Assembly: GCF_002844275.1 (NCBI RefSeq)
Contig: NZ_NXGX01000005.1
Coordinates: forward strand, 434,001 to 498,000
Direction of reading: 5' to 3'
Length of the DNA: 64,000 bases
DNA from: Thalassospira lohafexi
Lineage (GTDB): Bacteria; Pseudomonadota; Alphaproteobacteria; Rhodospirillales; Thalassospiraceae
A program made the translations under genes and the position numbers. Within the stretch, counting starts at the first letter, position 1. Each line of letters starts with the position of its first letter. Shown here piece after piece: positions 55,263-63,421 of this stretch. The notes under the pieces were generated by a model. That model searched no databases and was not told where the DNA came from. It saw nothing but the letters and a program-made list of their open reading frames with translations.

Positions 55263-55976
55263 CTATTCGACAATCAACTGCACCCGGTCACTGGAAAAGG
55301 CGGTAACGCCGAACTCGATTGGGACACCGGCCGAATCGACATCGATGCTTTCGGTCGAGATTACCGGACGGTTTTTGGCCTGCTTTAGCAGGCTTGCCAC
55401 ACGTGACGAGGGCAGTGCTGCTGAAATACGGGTGGTTTTGCGGGTATAATCGTCAATTCCGAACCGTTTGAGTGCTTCGGTCAGGGATTTCGTTTGTATG
55501 AAAATCTCGACAATGCCGTCAAACCGGGCTGCAGGAAGATAGCTTGTCGCCACCGCCAGAGGCACCCCGTCGGCTTCGGACACTGAAAACAGCTCAATCA
55601 CCCGTGTACCCAGCTTTACGTCCAGACATTGCGCAACCAATGCATTTGCCTTGAGCACCTCGGACGATACCAAGCGTTTGTCCGGCAAGCGGTGACGCCC
55701 GGATACAATCTGGGAAAACCGGGTTTTAGCGCCCAGCGGGTAATCAAGAATCTGTTCCTGAACAAAGGCCCCACGTCCCTGTTCGACCCGCACCACGTTG
55801 GTATCGACAAGTGCTGCCATCGCGCGACGCACCGTGTGCCGATTCACCCCAAAACGACGCACCAGCTCCATTTCCGTCGGCATCTTATCGCCCGGGGCAA
55901 AGACCCCTTCGGCAATATCGCTCAGAAGCTGTTTTTCGATTTGCTTCCAGATAGATAGCCCCGGCTCCCAATCCAT
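55263..55976 (-). CDS. phnF: PhnF, GntR/HutC-family regulator of phosphonate genes
   Basis: A 237-residue repressor-type regulator. The N-terminal GntR winged helix (about 10-75) contains SIWKQIEKQLLSDIAEG, PTEMELVRRFGVNRHTVRRA and ALVDTNVVRVEQGRGAFV. The C-terminal UTRA/HutC effector domain (about 95-235) has VIELFSVSEADGVPLAVATS. It is divergent from phnG across 133 bases that contain two inverted repeats. PhnF homologues repress phosphate or phosphonate genes and bind GTATAGAC-type palindromes in mycobacteria. Confidence 0.9.
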   Translation of the reverse strand: MDWEPGLSIWKQIEKQLLSDIAEGVFAPGDKMPTEMELVRRFGVNRHTVRRAMAALVDTNVVRVEQGRGAFVQEQILDYPLGAKTRFSQIVSGRHRLPDKRLVSSEVLKANALVAQCLDVKLGTRVIELFSVSEADGVPLAVATSYLPAARFDGIVEIFIQTKSLTEALKRFGIDDYTRKTTRISAALPSSRVASLLKQAKNRPVISTESIDVDSAGVPIEFGVTAFSSDRVQLIVE

Positions 55977-56013
55977 AACTTTCCCCGTTCACAAAACTTT
56001 CACCGCAAGACCT

Positions 56014-56042
56014 TTGCCAAGGTCGATGGATCGGCTTATAAC
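56014..56042 (+). promoter_or_regulatory. Sigma-70-like promoter of the phnGHIJKLMN operon
   Basis: TTGCCA (56014-56019), 17 bases, then TATAAC (56037-56042). The spacing is ideal and the direction is towards phnG. The start of transcription would fall near 56049, at the left edge of the inverted repeat. Confidence 0.65.
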
Positions 56043-56049
56043 GTAAATA

Positions 56050-56067
56050 TGTATAGACGTCTAGACA
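56050..56067. promoter_or_regulatory. Candidate PhnF operator
   Basis: TGTATAGACGTCTAGACA is an 18-base inverted repeat with one mismatched pair and a perfect TAGACGTCTA core. It contains GTATAGAC, as in known PhnF sites of mycobacteria. It overlaps the predicted transcription start, so binding would block the operon. Confidence 0.68.
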
Positions 56068-56082
56068 AATTTTGAATTTGTC
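56064..56082. promoter_or_regulatory. Second inverted repeat overlapping the candidate PhnF operator
   Basis: GACAAATTTTGAATTTGTC has perfect 7-base arms and shares its first four bases with the previous repeat. It could be a second PhnF site, a site for a different regulator such as PhoB, or a small leader hairpin. Confidence 0.45.
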
Positions 56083-56109
56083 GATGCGCAGGAAAGAAGG
56101 ATCAGAAAG

Positions 56110-56598
56110 ATGACGGCCCATACCGCCAACGCCACCGCAACAGACCAAAGTCAGAATACAGAAGAAGCCATACAGGCGCGTCAACGCTGGATGGCTGTTC
56201 TTGCCCGTACCGAGCGCAGCGTTCTTGAAACCGAATGGTCCAATAAATACGGCGACATTATCTGGAACAATTTGCGTGAACCCCAAATCGGCATGGTGAT
56301 GGTCCGCGGACGCGCTGGGGGGGCAGGCCAGCGGTTTAATCTTGGGGAAATGACCGTCACCCGCTGTGCGGTAACGCTTTCGGACGGCACGGTCGGTCAT
56401 TCCTATATCAAGGGGCGCGACCGGGTTCAGGCGCAATATGCGGCCCTGTTTGACGCTGTCATGCTGCGTGATGGTGCCGCCAGTGATTTTATCGATACCC
56501 TTGCTCAACAACAGGCCGCAGCCAAACGCGCCCATGCCCATAAGGTTGCCGCAACCAAAGTCGATTTCTTTACCCTTGTCCGCGGAGAAGACGAATGA
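56110..56598 (+). CDS. phnG: C-P lyase complex subunit PhnG
   Basis: A 162-residue PhnG, which with PhnH, PhnI and PhnJ forms the carbon-phosphorus lyase core complex that cleaves alkylphosphonates. Family segments are RWMAVLARTERSVLE, GMVMVRGRAGGAGQRFNLGE, MTVTRCAVTL and GHSYIKGRDRVQAQYAA. AAGAAGGATCAG precedes the ATG. The stop overlaps phnH by 4 bases. Confidence 0.94.
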   Translation: MTAHTANATATDQSQNTEEAIQARQRWMAVLARTERSVLETEWSNKYGDIIWNNLREPQIGMVMVRGRAGGAGQRFNLGEMTVTRCAVTLSDGTVGHSYIKGRDRVQAQYAALFDAVMLRDGAASDFIDTLAQQQAAAKRAHAHKVAATKVDFFTLVRGEDE

Positions 56599-57203
56599 CC
56601 CTGCAGCCCCAGACAAGTAACTTACTGCCCGGTTTCGAGCACGCAGCATTCGATTCAAACGCTGTTTTCCGTGTGCTGCTTGATGCCATGTCCCGTCCCG
56701 GCCGCATTTACGACCTGCCGATTAATATCACGGCACCAGATGGCCTAAACACATCCGCCACCGCAGCACTCCTTGCAATGGCGGATATGGACACCACGGT
56801 ATGGTTGTCTCCCACTTGTGCGACCAACCTGGCCACCACGCATTTGAAATTTCATTGCGGCAGCCCTATCACACCCGACGTCTCGCAGGCCGATTTTGCC
56901 GTTGCGCGCAGCGATGAAGACCTGTCCTTTATCGCACAGCTTCCGGTTGGCACAGCCGAATACCCCGACCAGTCGGCAACATTGATCCTGATGGTCGATG
57001 ACATTACCGACGGGCCAAACATGCGCCTGCGCGGTCCGGGGATCAAGGATACCCATAGCTTGGATATCAAAGGTCTTCCGGTGGCGTTTCATACGTGGCG
57101 GACCGAGAACCATCATCTTTTCCCATGCGGAGTGGATGTCATTTTCGCGTCCAGCACCAAAATCGCCGCCCTTTCACGCACCACCCGGATTGAGGTCAAG
57201 TAA
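56595..57203 (+). CDS. phnH: C-P lyase complex subunit PhnH
   Basis: A 202-residue PhnH, required for formation of the ribosyl-phosphonate triphosphate intermediate within the C-P lyase core. Family features are FRVLLDAMSRPGRIYDLP, ALLAMADMDTTVWLS, GTAEYPDQSATLILMVD, and LRGPGIKDTHSLDIKGLP with PCGVDVIF. The length is usual. It starts within the phnG stop and phnI follows after 2 bases. Confidence 0.94.
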   Translation: MTLQPQTSNLLPGFEHAAFDSNAVFRVLLDAMSRPGRIYDLPINITAPDGLNTSATAALLAMADMDTTVWLSPTCATNLATTHLKFHCGSPITPDVSQADFAVARSDEDLSFIAQLPVGTAEYPDQSATLILMVDDITDGPNMRLRGPGIKDTHSLDIKGLPVAFHTWRTENHHLFPCGVDVIFASSTKIAALSRTTRIEVK

Positions 57204-57205
57204 CC

Positions 57206-58339
57206 ATGTATGTTGCTGTAAAAGGTGGCGAACGCGCCATCAACAATGCCCACCGGCTTCTGGCAGAACAGCGCCGTGGCAACAAAGACATCGCCGAAAT
57301 CGAAACCGACCAGATCGAGCAGCAATTGTCGCTGTCGGTCACCCGGGTTATGGCCGAAGGATCGCTTTATGACCGCGATCTGGCCGCCCTTGCGATCAAG
57401 CAGGCGCGCGGTGATTTGATCGAAGCCATTTTCCTGATGCGCGCCTATCGCACGACCTTGCCACGCTTTGCCTTTTCCAAACCGATCAAAACGGCTGAAA
57501 TGGACGTGTCGCGCCGTATTTCCGCAACGTTCAAAGACCTTCCGGGCGGGCAAATTCTTGGCCCGACGTTTGACTATACGCACCGACTTTTGGACTTCAC
57601 CCTGATGGCCAATGACGAAGATCCCGCCGAAGCACCAAGCGGTGAAAACCCGGTTGATGAGCATATGCCGCGTGTTTTGGATGATATCCTGAACTACGAA
57701 GGACTTATTCAAGATGAACCAACACCGGTCGATGAAAATGCCCCGGTTGCCGATTTAACCCGCGAGCCGATCAAATTCCCGGCCGGGCGTGACTTACGTT
57801 TACAAAACCTGTCACGCGGGGATGAAGGCTTTGTTCTGGCCCTTGGGTATTCCACACAGCGCGGCTATGCCAACAGCCATGCTTTTGTCGGTGAAATCCG
57901 CTATGGCACGGTCTCGGTTGAAATAGAGCCCGAAGAACTTGGCTTTGCTATTGATATTGGCGATATCGAACTGACCGAATGTGAAACGGTTAATAAGTTC
58001 AAAGGATCGAAAACCAAACTGCCGCAATTCACTCGTGGATATGGCTTGGTGTTTGGTCAAAACGAACGCAAATCCATTTCAATGGCTTTGGTTGATCGGG
58101 CCATGCGCGCCAACGAAATGGGCGAACAGATCATGGGCCCAGCACAGGATAGCGAGTTCGTGATGGAACATAGCGACAATGTGCAATCCACCGGCTTTGT
58201 CGAACATATCAAACTACCCCATTACGTCGATTTCCAGGGTGAATTGGAACTGGTCCGCCGCATGCGGGCCGAAGTCGAAGCCCGCCTTTCCAAGCGAGAT
58301 GCCGACGAAGCTAAATCCCAATCCAAAGCTGCGGAGTAA
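57206..58339 (+). CDS. phnI: C-P lyase complex subunit PhnI
   Basis: A 377-residue PhnI, the nucleosidase-like subunit that, with PhnG, PhnH and PhnL, attaches the phosphonate to the ribose of ATP. It begins MYVAVKGGERAINNAHRLLA and contains VTRVMAEGSLYDRDLAALAI, LGYSTQRGYANSHAFVGEIR, FTRGYGLVFGQNERKSISMA and FVEHIKLPHYVDFQGELELVR. The length matches the family. Confidence 0.95.
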   Translation: MYVAVKGGERAINNAHRLLAEQRRGNKDIAEIETDQIEQQLSLSVTRVMAEGSLYDRDLAALAIKQARGDLIEAIFLMRAYRTTLPRFAFSKPIKTAEMDVSRRISATFKDLPGGQILGPTFDYTHRLLDFTLMANDEDPAEAPSGENPVDEHMPRVLDDILNYEGLIQDEPTPVDENAPVADLTREPIKFPAGRDLRLQNLSRGDEGFVLALGYSTQRGYANSHAFVGEIRYGTVSVEIEPEELGFAIDIGDIELTECETVNKFKGSKTKLPQFTRGYGLVFGQNERKSISMALVDRAMRANEMGEQIMGPAQDSEFVMEHSDNVQSTGFVEHIKLPHYVDFQGELELVRRMRAEVEARLSKRDADEAKSQSKAAE

Positions 58340-58344
58340 TCGCC

Positions 58345-59283
58345 ATGGAACAGACTGTTAATAATCCGGCAGATAACACCTCGGCCTATAATTTTGCCTA
58401 CTTGGATGAACAAACCAAGCGCATGATCCGCCGTACCTTGCTTAAGGCCGTTGCGATTCCGGGGTATCAGGTGCCCTTTGCCGGACGTGAAATGCCAATG
58501 CCCTATGGCTGGGGCACCGGCGGGGTTCAGGTAACGGCCGCTGTCATTGGCCCCAAAGATACCCTGAAGGTCATTGATCAGGGAGCGGATGACACCACCA
58601 ATGCGGTCTCCATTCGACAGTTCTTTGCCAAGACCGCCAATGTGGCGACCACTGAAAAAACCGCCGAGGCATCGATCATTCAAACTCGGCACCGCATTCC
58701 CGAAAAGGAACTGCGCGAAGATCAGGTGCTTGTCTATCAGGTGCCCATTCCTGAGCCGCTTCGTTTCCTTGAACCGCGTGAAACCGAAACCCGGAAAATG
58801 CACGCGCTTGAAGAATACGGCCTGATGCATGTGAAGCTGTATGAAGACATCGCACGTCATGGCCATATTGCAACCACCTATGCCTATCCGGTGATGGTCG
58901 ATGATCGCTATGTGATGGATCCATCACCGACGCCAAAGTTCGACAATCCAAAAATGCATAATATGGCGGCGTTACAGCTTTTCGGAGCCGGTCGTGAGAA
59001 ACGTATCTATGCCCTGCCACCCTACACCAAGGTCAAGAGCCTTGATTTTGAAGATCACCCGTTTGAAGTGCAATCATGGGACGACGAATGCGGCATGTGC
59101 GGTGCGCGTGACAGTTACCTTGATGAAGTCATCCTCGATGACAAGGGCAACCGGATGTTTGTTTGCTCTGACACCGATTATTGCAGCGAACGACAGGACG
59201 CCGGCCATCGTGGCCAGCAACATCATGACCAGCCGCTTGGCGGCCCCAAAAGCAGCCCAAGCAGCGAAAAGGCAGCAGAGTAA
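58345..59283 (+). CDS. phnJ: Alpha-D-ribose 1-methylphosphonate 5-phosphate C-P lyase PhnJ
   Basis: A 312-residue radical-SAM enzyme that cleaves the C-P bond, releasing methane from methylphosphonate or another alkane. The unusual cluster motif is complete: Cys-x2-Cys-x21-Cys-x5-Cys in ECGMCGARDSYLDEV through FVCSDTDYCSER. Upstream are DEQTKRMIRRTLLKAVAIPG, GREMPMPYGWGTGGVQ and QTRHRIPE. The tail past residue 285 is Gly/Gln/Ser-rich. The stop overlaps the phnK start in TAATG. Confidence 0.96.
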   Translation: MEQTVNNPADNTSAYNFAYLDEQTKRMIRRTLLKAVAIPGYQVPFAGREMPMPYGWGTGGVQVTAAVIGPKDTLKVIDQGADDTTNAVSIRQFFAKTANVATTEKTAEASIIQTRHRIPEKELREDQVLVYQVPIPEPLRFLEPRETETRKMHALEEYGLMHVKLYEDIARHGHIATTYAYPVMVDDRYVMDPSPTPKFDNPKMHNMAALQLFGAGREKRIYALPPYTKVKSLDFEDHPFEVQSWDDECGMCGARDSYLDEVILDDKGNRMFVCSDTDYCSERQDAGHRGQQHHDQPLGGPKSSPSSEKAAE

Positions 59284-60065
59284 TGACCAAGATGAATGAT
59301 CCGCTTCTGCGCGTTGATAACCTGACCATGATGTATGGCGACCGGATTGGCTGCAAGGGTGTCAGTTTTGAACTCCGCCCAGGCGAGGTTCTTGGCATCG
59401 TTGGTGAATCCGGCTCGGGAAAGTCCACTTTGCTGCGCAGCATTTCCGCACAACAAGAACCAACCAAAGGCCGCGTTGAGTATCAAACCCGGATTGACGG
59501 CACCCGCGACGTTTATGAAATGTCAGAAGCCCAACGCCGGTTGTTGATGCGTACCGACTGGGCGTTTGTCCATCAGAACCCACGTGATGGCCTGCGCATG
59601 AATGTCAGTGCCGGGGCGAACATTGGCGAACGCCTGATGGCGGTTGGGGATCGCCATTATGGCAATATTCGCAGTTCTGCCGACAACTGGCTGGGCAAGG
59701 TCGAAATTGCGTCCGAGCGCCTTGATGATTTGCCATCAACCTTTTCGGGCGGCATGCAGCAACGCTTGCAGATTGCCCGCAACCTCGTAACCAGCCCGCG
59801 CCTCGTCTTTATGGACGAACCCACGGGTGGTCTGGACGTTTCGGTTCAGGCGCGTTTGCTCGATCTGCTGCGCGGGCTGGTTCACGACCTTAACCTTGCG
59901 GTGATTATCGTCACCCACGATCTCGCAGTGGCCCGTTTGCTGTCTCACCGTTTGATGGTGATGCAACAGGGCAAGGTAATTGAAAGCGGCCTGACTGATC
60001 AGGTTCTTGATGATCCGCAGCATGCCTATACCCAGCTGCTTGTTTCTTCCATCCTTCAGAACTGA
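59283..60065 (+). CDS. phnK: PhnK, ABC-type ATPase of the C-P lyase system
   Basis: A 260-residue ABC ATP-binding protein that docks on the C-P lyase core rather than on a transporter. Walker A is GESGSGKSTLLRS; the Q-loop is WAFVHQNPRDGLRM; the signature is STFSGGMQQRLQIARN; Walker B is LVFMDEPTGGLDV; the H-loop is IIVTHDLAVARL. It starts within the phnJ stop. Confidence 0.94.
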   Translation: MTKMNDPLLRVDNLTMMYGDRIGCKGVSFELRPGEVLGIVGESGSGKSTLLRSISAQQEPTKGRVEYQTRIDGTRDVYEMSEAQRRLLMRTDWAFVHQNPRDGLRMNVSAGANIGERLMAVGDRHYGNIRSSADNWLGKVEIASERLDDLPSTFSGGMQQRLQIARNLVTSPRLVFMDEPTGGLDVSVQARLLDLLRGLVHDLNLAVIIVTHDLAVARLLSHRLMVMQQGKVIESGLTDQVLDDPQHAYTQLLVSSILQN

Positions 60066-60080
60066 ACCCGGGGCAAAAAA

Positions 60081-60785
60081 ATGTCTGAAATGCTTCATGC
60101 TCAAAACGTTTCAAAAAGCTTTACCTTGCACACGCAGGGCAGCGTAACGATCCCGGTTTTTAATGACATAGAGTTTAGTTTATCGGCAGGGGACTGTATT
60201 GCGCTGACCGGCGAGTCCGGATCAGGGAAAAGTACATTCATGCGCATGCTTTACGCCAATTACACATGTTCAAACGGATCAATCAACGTCAGACACGATG
60301 GCGGATGGCTCGACATCACGACGGCCAGCCCGCATGCGATCCTTGACATGCGCAAACGCACGATGGGCTATGTCAGCCAGTTTTTACGTGTTATTCCGCG
60401 TGTGCCGACGCTGGAAATTGTTGCCGAACCACTGGTCGCACTAGGCACATCACGCGCCGATGCAACAGCCAAGGCGCGGGGTCTTTTGACCCGCCTGCGT
60501 ATTCCTGAACGTCTTTGGCAGCTTTCGCCATTGACCTTTTCAGGCGGTGAACAGCAAAGAGTGAATATTGCACGTGGCTTTATTGCCGATTATCCGGTCA
60601 TGTTGCTTGATGAACCGACCGCATCGCTTGATGTCGACAATCGTGCAACGGTTCTGGCATTGATCGAAGAAGCCAAATCCCGTGGGGCGGCAATTGCCGG
60701 TATTTTCCACGACCATGAAACCCGTGATGCAGTCTGCACCGGGTCATTTGATGTGACATCGTTTAAAGTTGGGGCCAATGACTGA
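60081..60785 (+). CDS. phnL: PhnL, ABC-type ATPase of the C-P lyase system
   Basis: A 234-residue ABC ATPase, the second of the pair. Walker A is TGESGSGKSTFMRML, the signature is LTFSGGEQQRVNIARG and Walker B is PVMLLDEPTASLDV, with the H-loop FHDHETRD. It works with PhnGHI in forming the ribosyl-phosphonate. It lies 15 bases after phnK and its end overlaps phnM by 8 bases. Confidence 0.94.
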   Translation: MSEMLHAQNVSKSFTLHTQGSVTIPVFNDIEFSLSAGDCIALTGESGSGKSTFMRMLYANYTCSNGSINVRHDGGWLDITTASPHAILDMRKRTMGYVSQFLRVIPRVPTLEIVAEPLVALGTSRADATAKARGLLTRLRIPERLWQLSPLTFSGGEQQRVNIARGFIADYPVMLLDEPTASLDVDNRATVLALIEEAKSRGAAIAGIFHDHETRDAVCTGSFDVTSFKVGAND

Positions 60786-61920
60786 ACAGATTTTTACAAA
60801 CGCCAAAATTGTGTTGGCGAACGATGTCATTGATGGCGCCGTGCAGATAAAGGACGGGATCATTACCGATGTGTCGGATCGGGCATCCAACTTGCCCGGC
60901 GCCGAAGATATGGGCGGGGACTACCTGATGCCCGGTCTTGTCGAACTGCACACAGACAATCTCGACAAACATCTGACCCCACGCCCGAAAACCCGCTGGC
61001 CAGCCACTGCTGCGGTTATTGCGCATGACAATCAGGTTGCAAGTGCCGGGATTACGACTGTTTTTGACGCCGTATCGATTGGCGATGTCAATGAAGGGTC
61101 AGAACGTATTGTCCGGCTGGTTGAATCGGTCGAGGCCCTTGCCCATGCGCAGGATAACGATCTTTTGCGTGCTGATCACAAATTGCATCTGCGCTGTGAG
61201 ACCTCCTTCCCCGGCATGATTGAGGCTCTTGGCACCTTGGTTGAGATGCCACTGGTGAAAATGTTGTCGGTCATGGATCATACCCCGGGCCAGCGCCAAT
61301 TCGTTAGTCTCGAGGCCTATTACACCTATTATCAGGGGAAATATGGCCTGAATGACGAGGAAATGCGCAAATTTGTCGCAACGCGCAGACGCGATTCCGA
61401 ACTCTATTCCGCAAAGCATCGCCGCCATGTGGTCGAAACGGCGCATGCTAAGGGGCTTGCGCTGGCAAGCCACGATGACGCCACCAATGCCCATGTGGCC
61501 GAAGCCGTCGCGGACAAAATGACGGTGGCTGAATTCCCGACCACGCTTGCGGCCGCCAAGGCATCACATGAGGCCGGACTTGGCGTGATGATGGGTGGCC
61601 CCAACCTTGTGCGCGGCGGATCGCATAACGGCAATGTCGCCGCGGGTGATCTCGCCAAGAATGGTTATCTTGATATTATTTCCAGCGACTATGTCCCGCA
61701 CAGCCTGCTGCATGGGGCGATGAAGCTGTTTGATGATTTCAACGAATATGATCTGCCACGTGCCATTCGCACCGTTTCGCTTAACCCGGCAACCCAGGTC
61801 GATCTGACTGACCGTGGTGAAATCGCCGTTGGCAAACGCGGTGACCTGATCCGTGTGCATCATTCCCCCCATCATCCGATCGTGCGCGGTGTCTGGCGCG
61901 AAGGTGTACGGGTATCATGA
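60778..61920 (+). CDS. phnM: Alpha-D-ribose 1-methylphosphonate 5-triphosphate diphosphatase PhnM
   Basis: A 380-residue amidohydrolase-fold enzyme that removes pyrophosphate from the ribosyl-phosphonate triphosphate. Metal-binding LVELHTDNLDKHLTPRP is followed by HDNQVASAGITTVFDAV, a later His/Asp region SHDDATNAHVAEAV and SSDYVPHSLLHGA. The ATG at 60778 has GGGGCC just upstream and overlaps phnL by 8 bases. The phnN start overlaps its stop by 4 bases. Confidence 0.94.
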   Translation: MTEQIFTNAKIVLANDVIDGAVQIKDGIITDVSDRASNLPGAEDMGGDYLMPGLVELHTDNLDKHLTPRPKTRWPATAAVIAHDNQVASAGITTVFDAVSIGDVNEGSERIVRLVESVEALAHAQDNDLLRADHKLHLRCETSFPGMIEALGTLVEMPLVKMLSVMDHTPGQRQFVSLEAYYTYYQGKYGLNDEEMRKFVATRRRDSELYSAKHRRHVVETAHAKGLALASHDDATNAHVAEAVADKMTVAEFPTTLAAAKASHEAGLGVMMGGPNLVRGGSHNGNVAAGDLAKNGYLDIISSDYVPHSLLHGAMKLFDDFNEYDLPRAIRTVSLNPATQVDLTDRGEIAVGKRGDLIRVHHSPHHPIVRGVWREGVRVS

Positions 61921-62534
61921 CCGAACATGACGACCGGCATCATCCGTTGGATGATGCCCCCAAACGCGGGCTGTTGATTCTTGTTGTCGGTCCCAGCGGT
62001 GTTGGAAAAGACAGCCTTCTTGACGGTGCCCGTGACCGACTTTCCAAAGAAACGCATTGCTGCTTTCCACGACGCTGTATTACCCGCCCGGCCGGGACCA
62101 TCGGTGAAAATCATATTCCGGTGCGCCCGGATGATTTCCCGTCAATGGCAAAACAGGGCGCCTTCCTTCTGAGTTGGCAGGCGCATGATATGTGTTATGG
62201 CGTGCCACGCCACGTGCAAGATGATGTAACCAATGGCAAAACAGTAATCGTCAATGTGTCGCGCAGCGTGATTGACGATGCACGCGCACTTGTCGGCGAA
62301 GACAATGTCCGTGTCATCAGCATCTGCGCCAATTCAGATGTTTTGCGTCAACGTCTTGAAGCACGGGGACGCGAAGACCGGTATGAAGTTGAAAAACGTC
62401 TTGCGCGCGCATCGGCCTACCAAGTTAATGGGCCAAACGTCATGCAGGTGCATAACGACGCAGATTTGCAAACCGGGATCAGCCGATTTATCGAGGCGAT
62501 CCGCGCACCTCAGCTAAACTCGGAACCTGTCTGA
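61917..62534 (+). CDS. phnN: Ribose 1,5-bisphosphate phosphokinase PhnN
   Basis: A 205-residue guanylate-kinase-like P-loop enzyme that converts ribose 1,5-bisphosphate to PRPP, so recycling the ribose moiety used in phosphonate breakdown. Walker A is VGPSGVGKDSLLDGA, followed by RCITRPAGTIGENHIPV and FLLSWQAHDMCYGVP. It is the last gene of the phnG-phnN operon, ending before a symmetrical hairpin. Confidence 0.93.
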   Translation: MTEHDDRHHPLDDAPKRGLLILVVGPSGVGKDSLLDGARDRLSKETHCCFPRRCITRPAGTIGENHIPVRPDDFPSMAKQGAFLLSWQAHDMCYGVPRHVQDDVTNGKTVIVNVSRSVIDDARALVGEDNVRVISICANSDVLRQRLEARGREDRYEVEKRLARASAYQVNGPNVMQVHNDADLQTGISRFIEAIRAPQLNSEPV

Positions 62535-62562
62535 AGCAATATTGAAGAAACTATTCCATGAG

Positions 62563-62592
62563 AAATGCTGCAGTAAACTCTGCAGCATTTTC
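62563..62592. terminator. Bidirectional terminator between phnN and the DUF1045 gene
   Basis: Ten-base arms AAATGCTGCA and TGCAGCATTT (62563-62572 with 62581-62590) lie between convergent genes, with A and T flanks on either side. Confidence 0.8.
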
Positions 62593-63291
62593 TTATCCGG
62601 CCAAAGCGAAACGCTTTAACAAACGAAACGGCTTTCCGTTTCCGGGATCGCCAAAAAGACAGATATCATCAATCTGAAACGGCGCATCACAAAGCGGTGC
62701 GACAATTGGCCCGAGGGATTCTTCAAACCTTGCCAATTGCTCAGGGGCAAGTTTGTTGCTGAGCGTCAGGTGGAAGCGAAATTCTTCCATAACATAGGGA
62801 TAGCCCCAAGCGACAAGATAGTCTTCCTGACGTTCTGTCAGCCCGGCAGCACGGCGTTTGTTCATGGCCGCCATATCTTCAGGCTTGCGAAAATCATCAA
62901 GACCACGCACCAGCATTCCAGCCAGATTTTCAAGTGGTGCAACCGGCTTGGTCGGTAGCAATGCTAAAAACTGACCAATGGATTTCAATGTCAGCGGACC
63001 ACATGTAATCGGCGCAGCCTCTGTACAAAGACTTTCCACCGCGGCCTCAAGCTCAGCACGACTTTGCCCATCTTTTAAGGCGAATGGCGGTTTCAGCGTC
63101 CCGTGAAAGCCATATCGGGTTGGCGATGTGGTTGCCGCGATCACGTCATCCGCATCAATCCGTGAAACAGCCGGGCGGGGAAGCTCATCATCCGTGACCG
63201 GATCCCGACCAAGCCACGCATTACCAAACTGGCCAAGGTCGCTTTGGGCAGACGGAGCATAATAAAGTGCATAGCGTTGATAGTCGGTCAT
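62593..63291 (-). CDS. DUF1045 phosphonate-cluster protein, 2H phosphoesterase-like
   Basis: A 232-residue protein of the DUF1045 family (putative phosphonate metabolism protein). It shows two His-x-Thr motifs, YGFHGTLKPPF near residue 66 and FRFHLTLSNKL near 173, which are the catalytic pair of 2H phosphoesterases that open cyclic phosphates. C-P lyase produces a 1,2-cyclic phosphate normally hydrolysed by PhnP, and no phnP is seen here, so a PhnP-like role is possible (inference). The start at 63291 is preferred because the sequence becomes family-like there; an in-frame start at 63390 adds 33 residues. It is convergent with phnN. Confidence 0.82.
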   Translation of the reverse strand: MTDYQRYALYYAPSAQSDLGQFGNAWLGRDPVTDDELPRPAVSRIDADDVIAATTSPTRYGFHGTLKPPFALKDGQSRAELEAAVESLCTEAAPITCGPLTLKSIGQFLALLPTKPVAPLENLAGMLVRGLDDFRKPEDMAAMNKRRAAGLTERQEDYLVAWGYPYVMEEFRFHLTLSNKLAPEQLARFEESLGPIVAPLCDAPFQIDDICLFGDPGNGKPFRLLKRFALAG

Positions 63292-63421
63292 GGGGGCTCT
63301 TCGAACTGCGGTCTTGATACAGACAAGTATCTTGGGAAGGCAGTAAGGGTTACGCAACAAAGAAGTTACCAGCCGCCAACAAGAATTCATCGGCTGGCTT
63401 TGCGTGTCATGTTGGGCGCGA

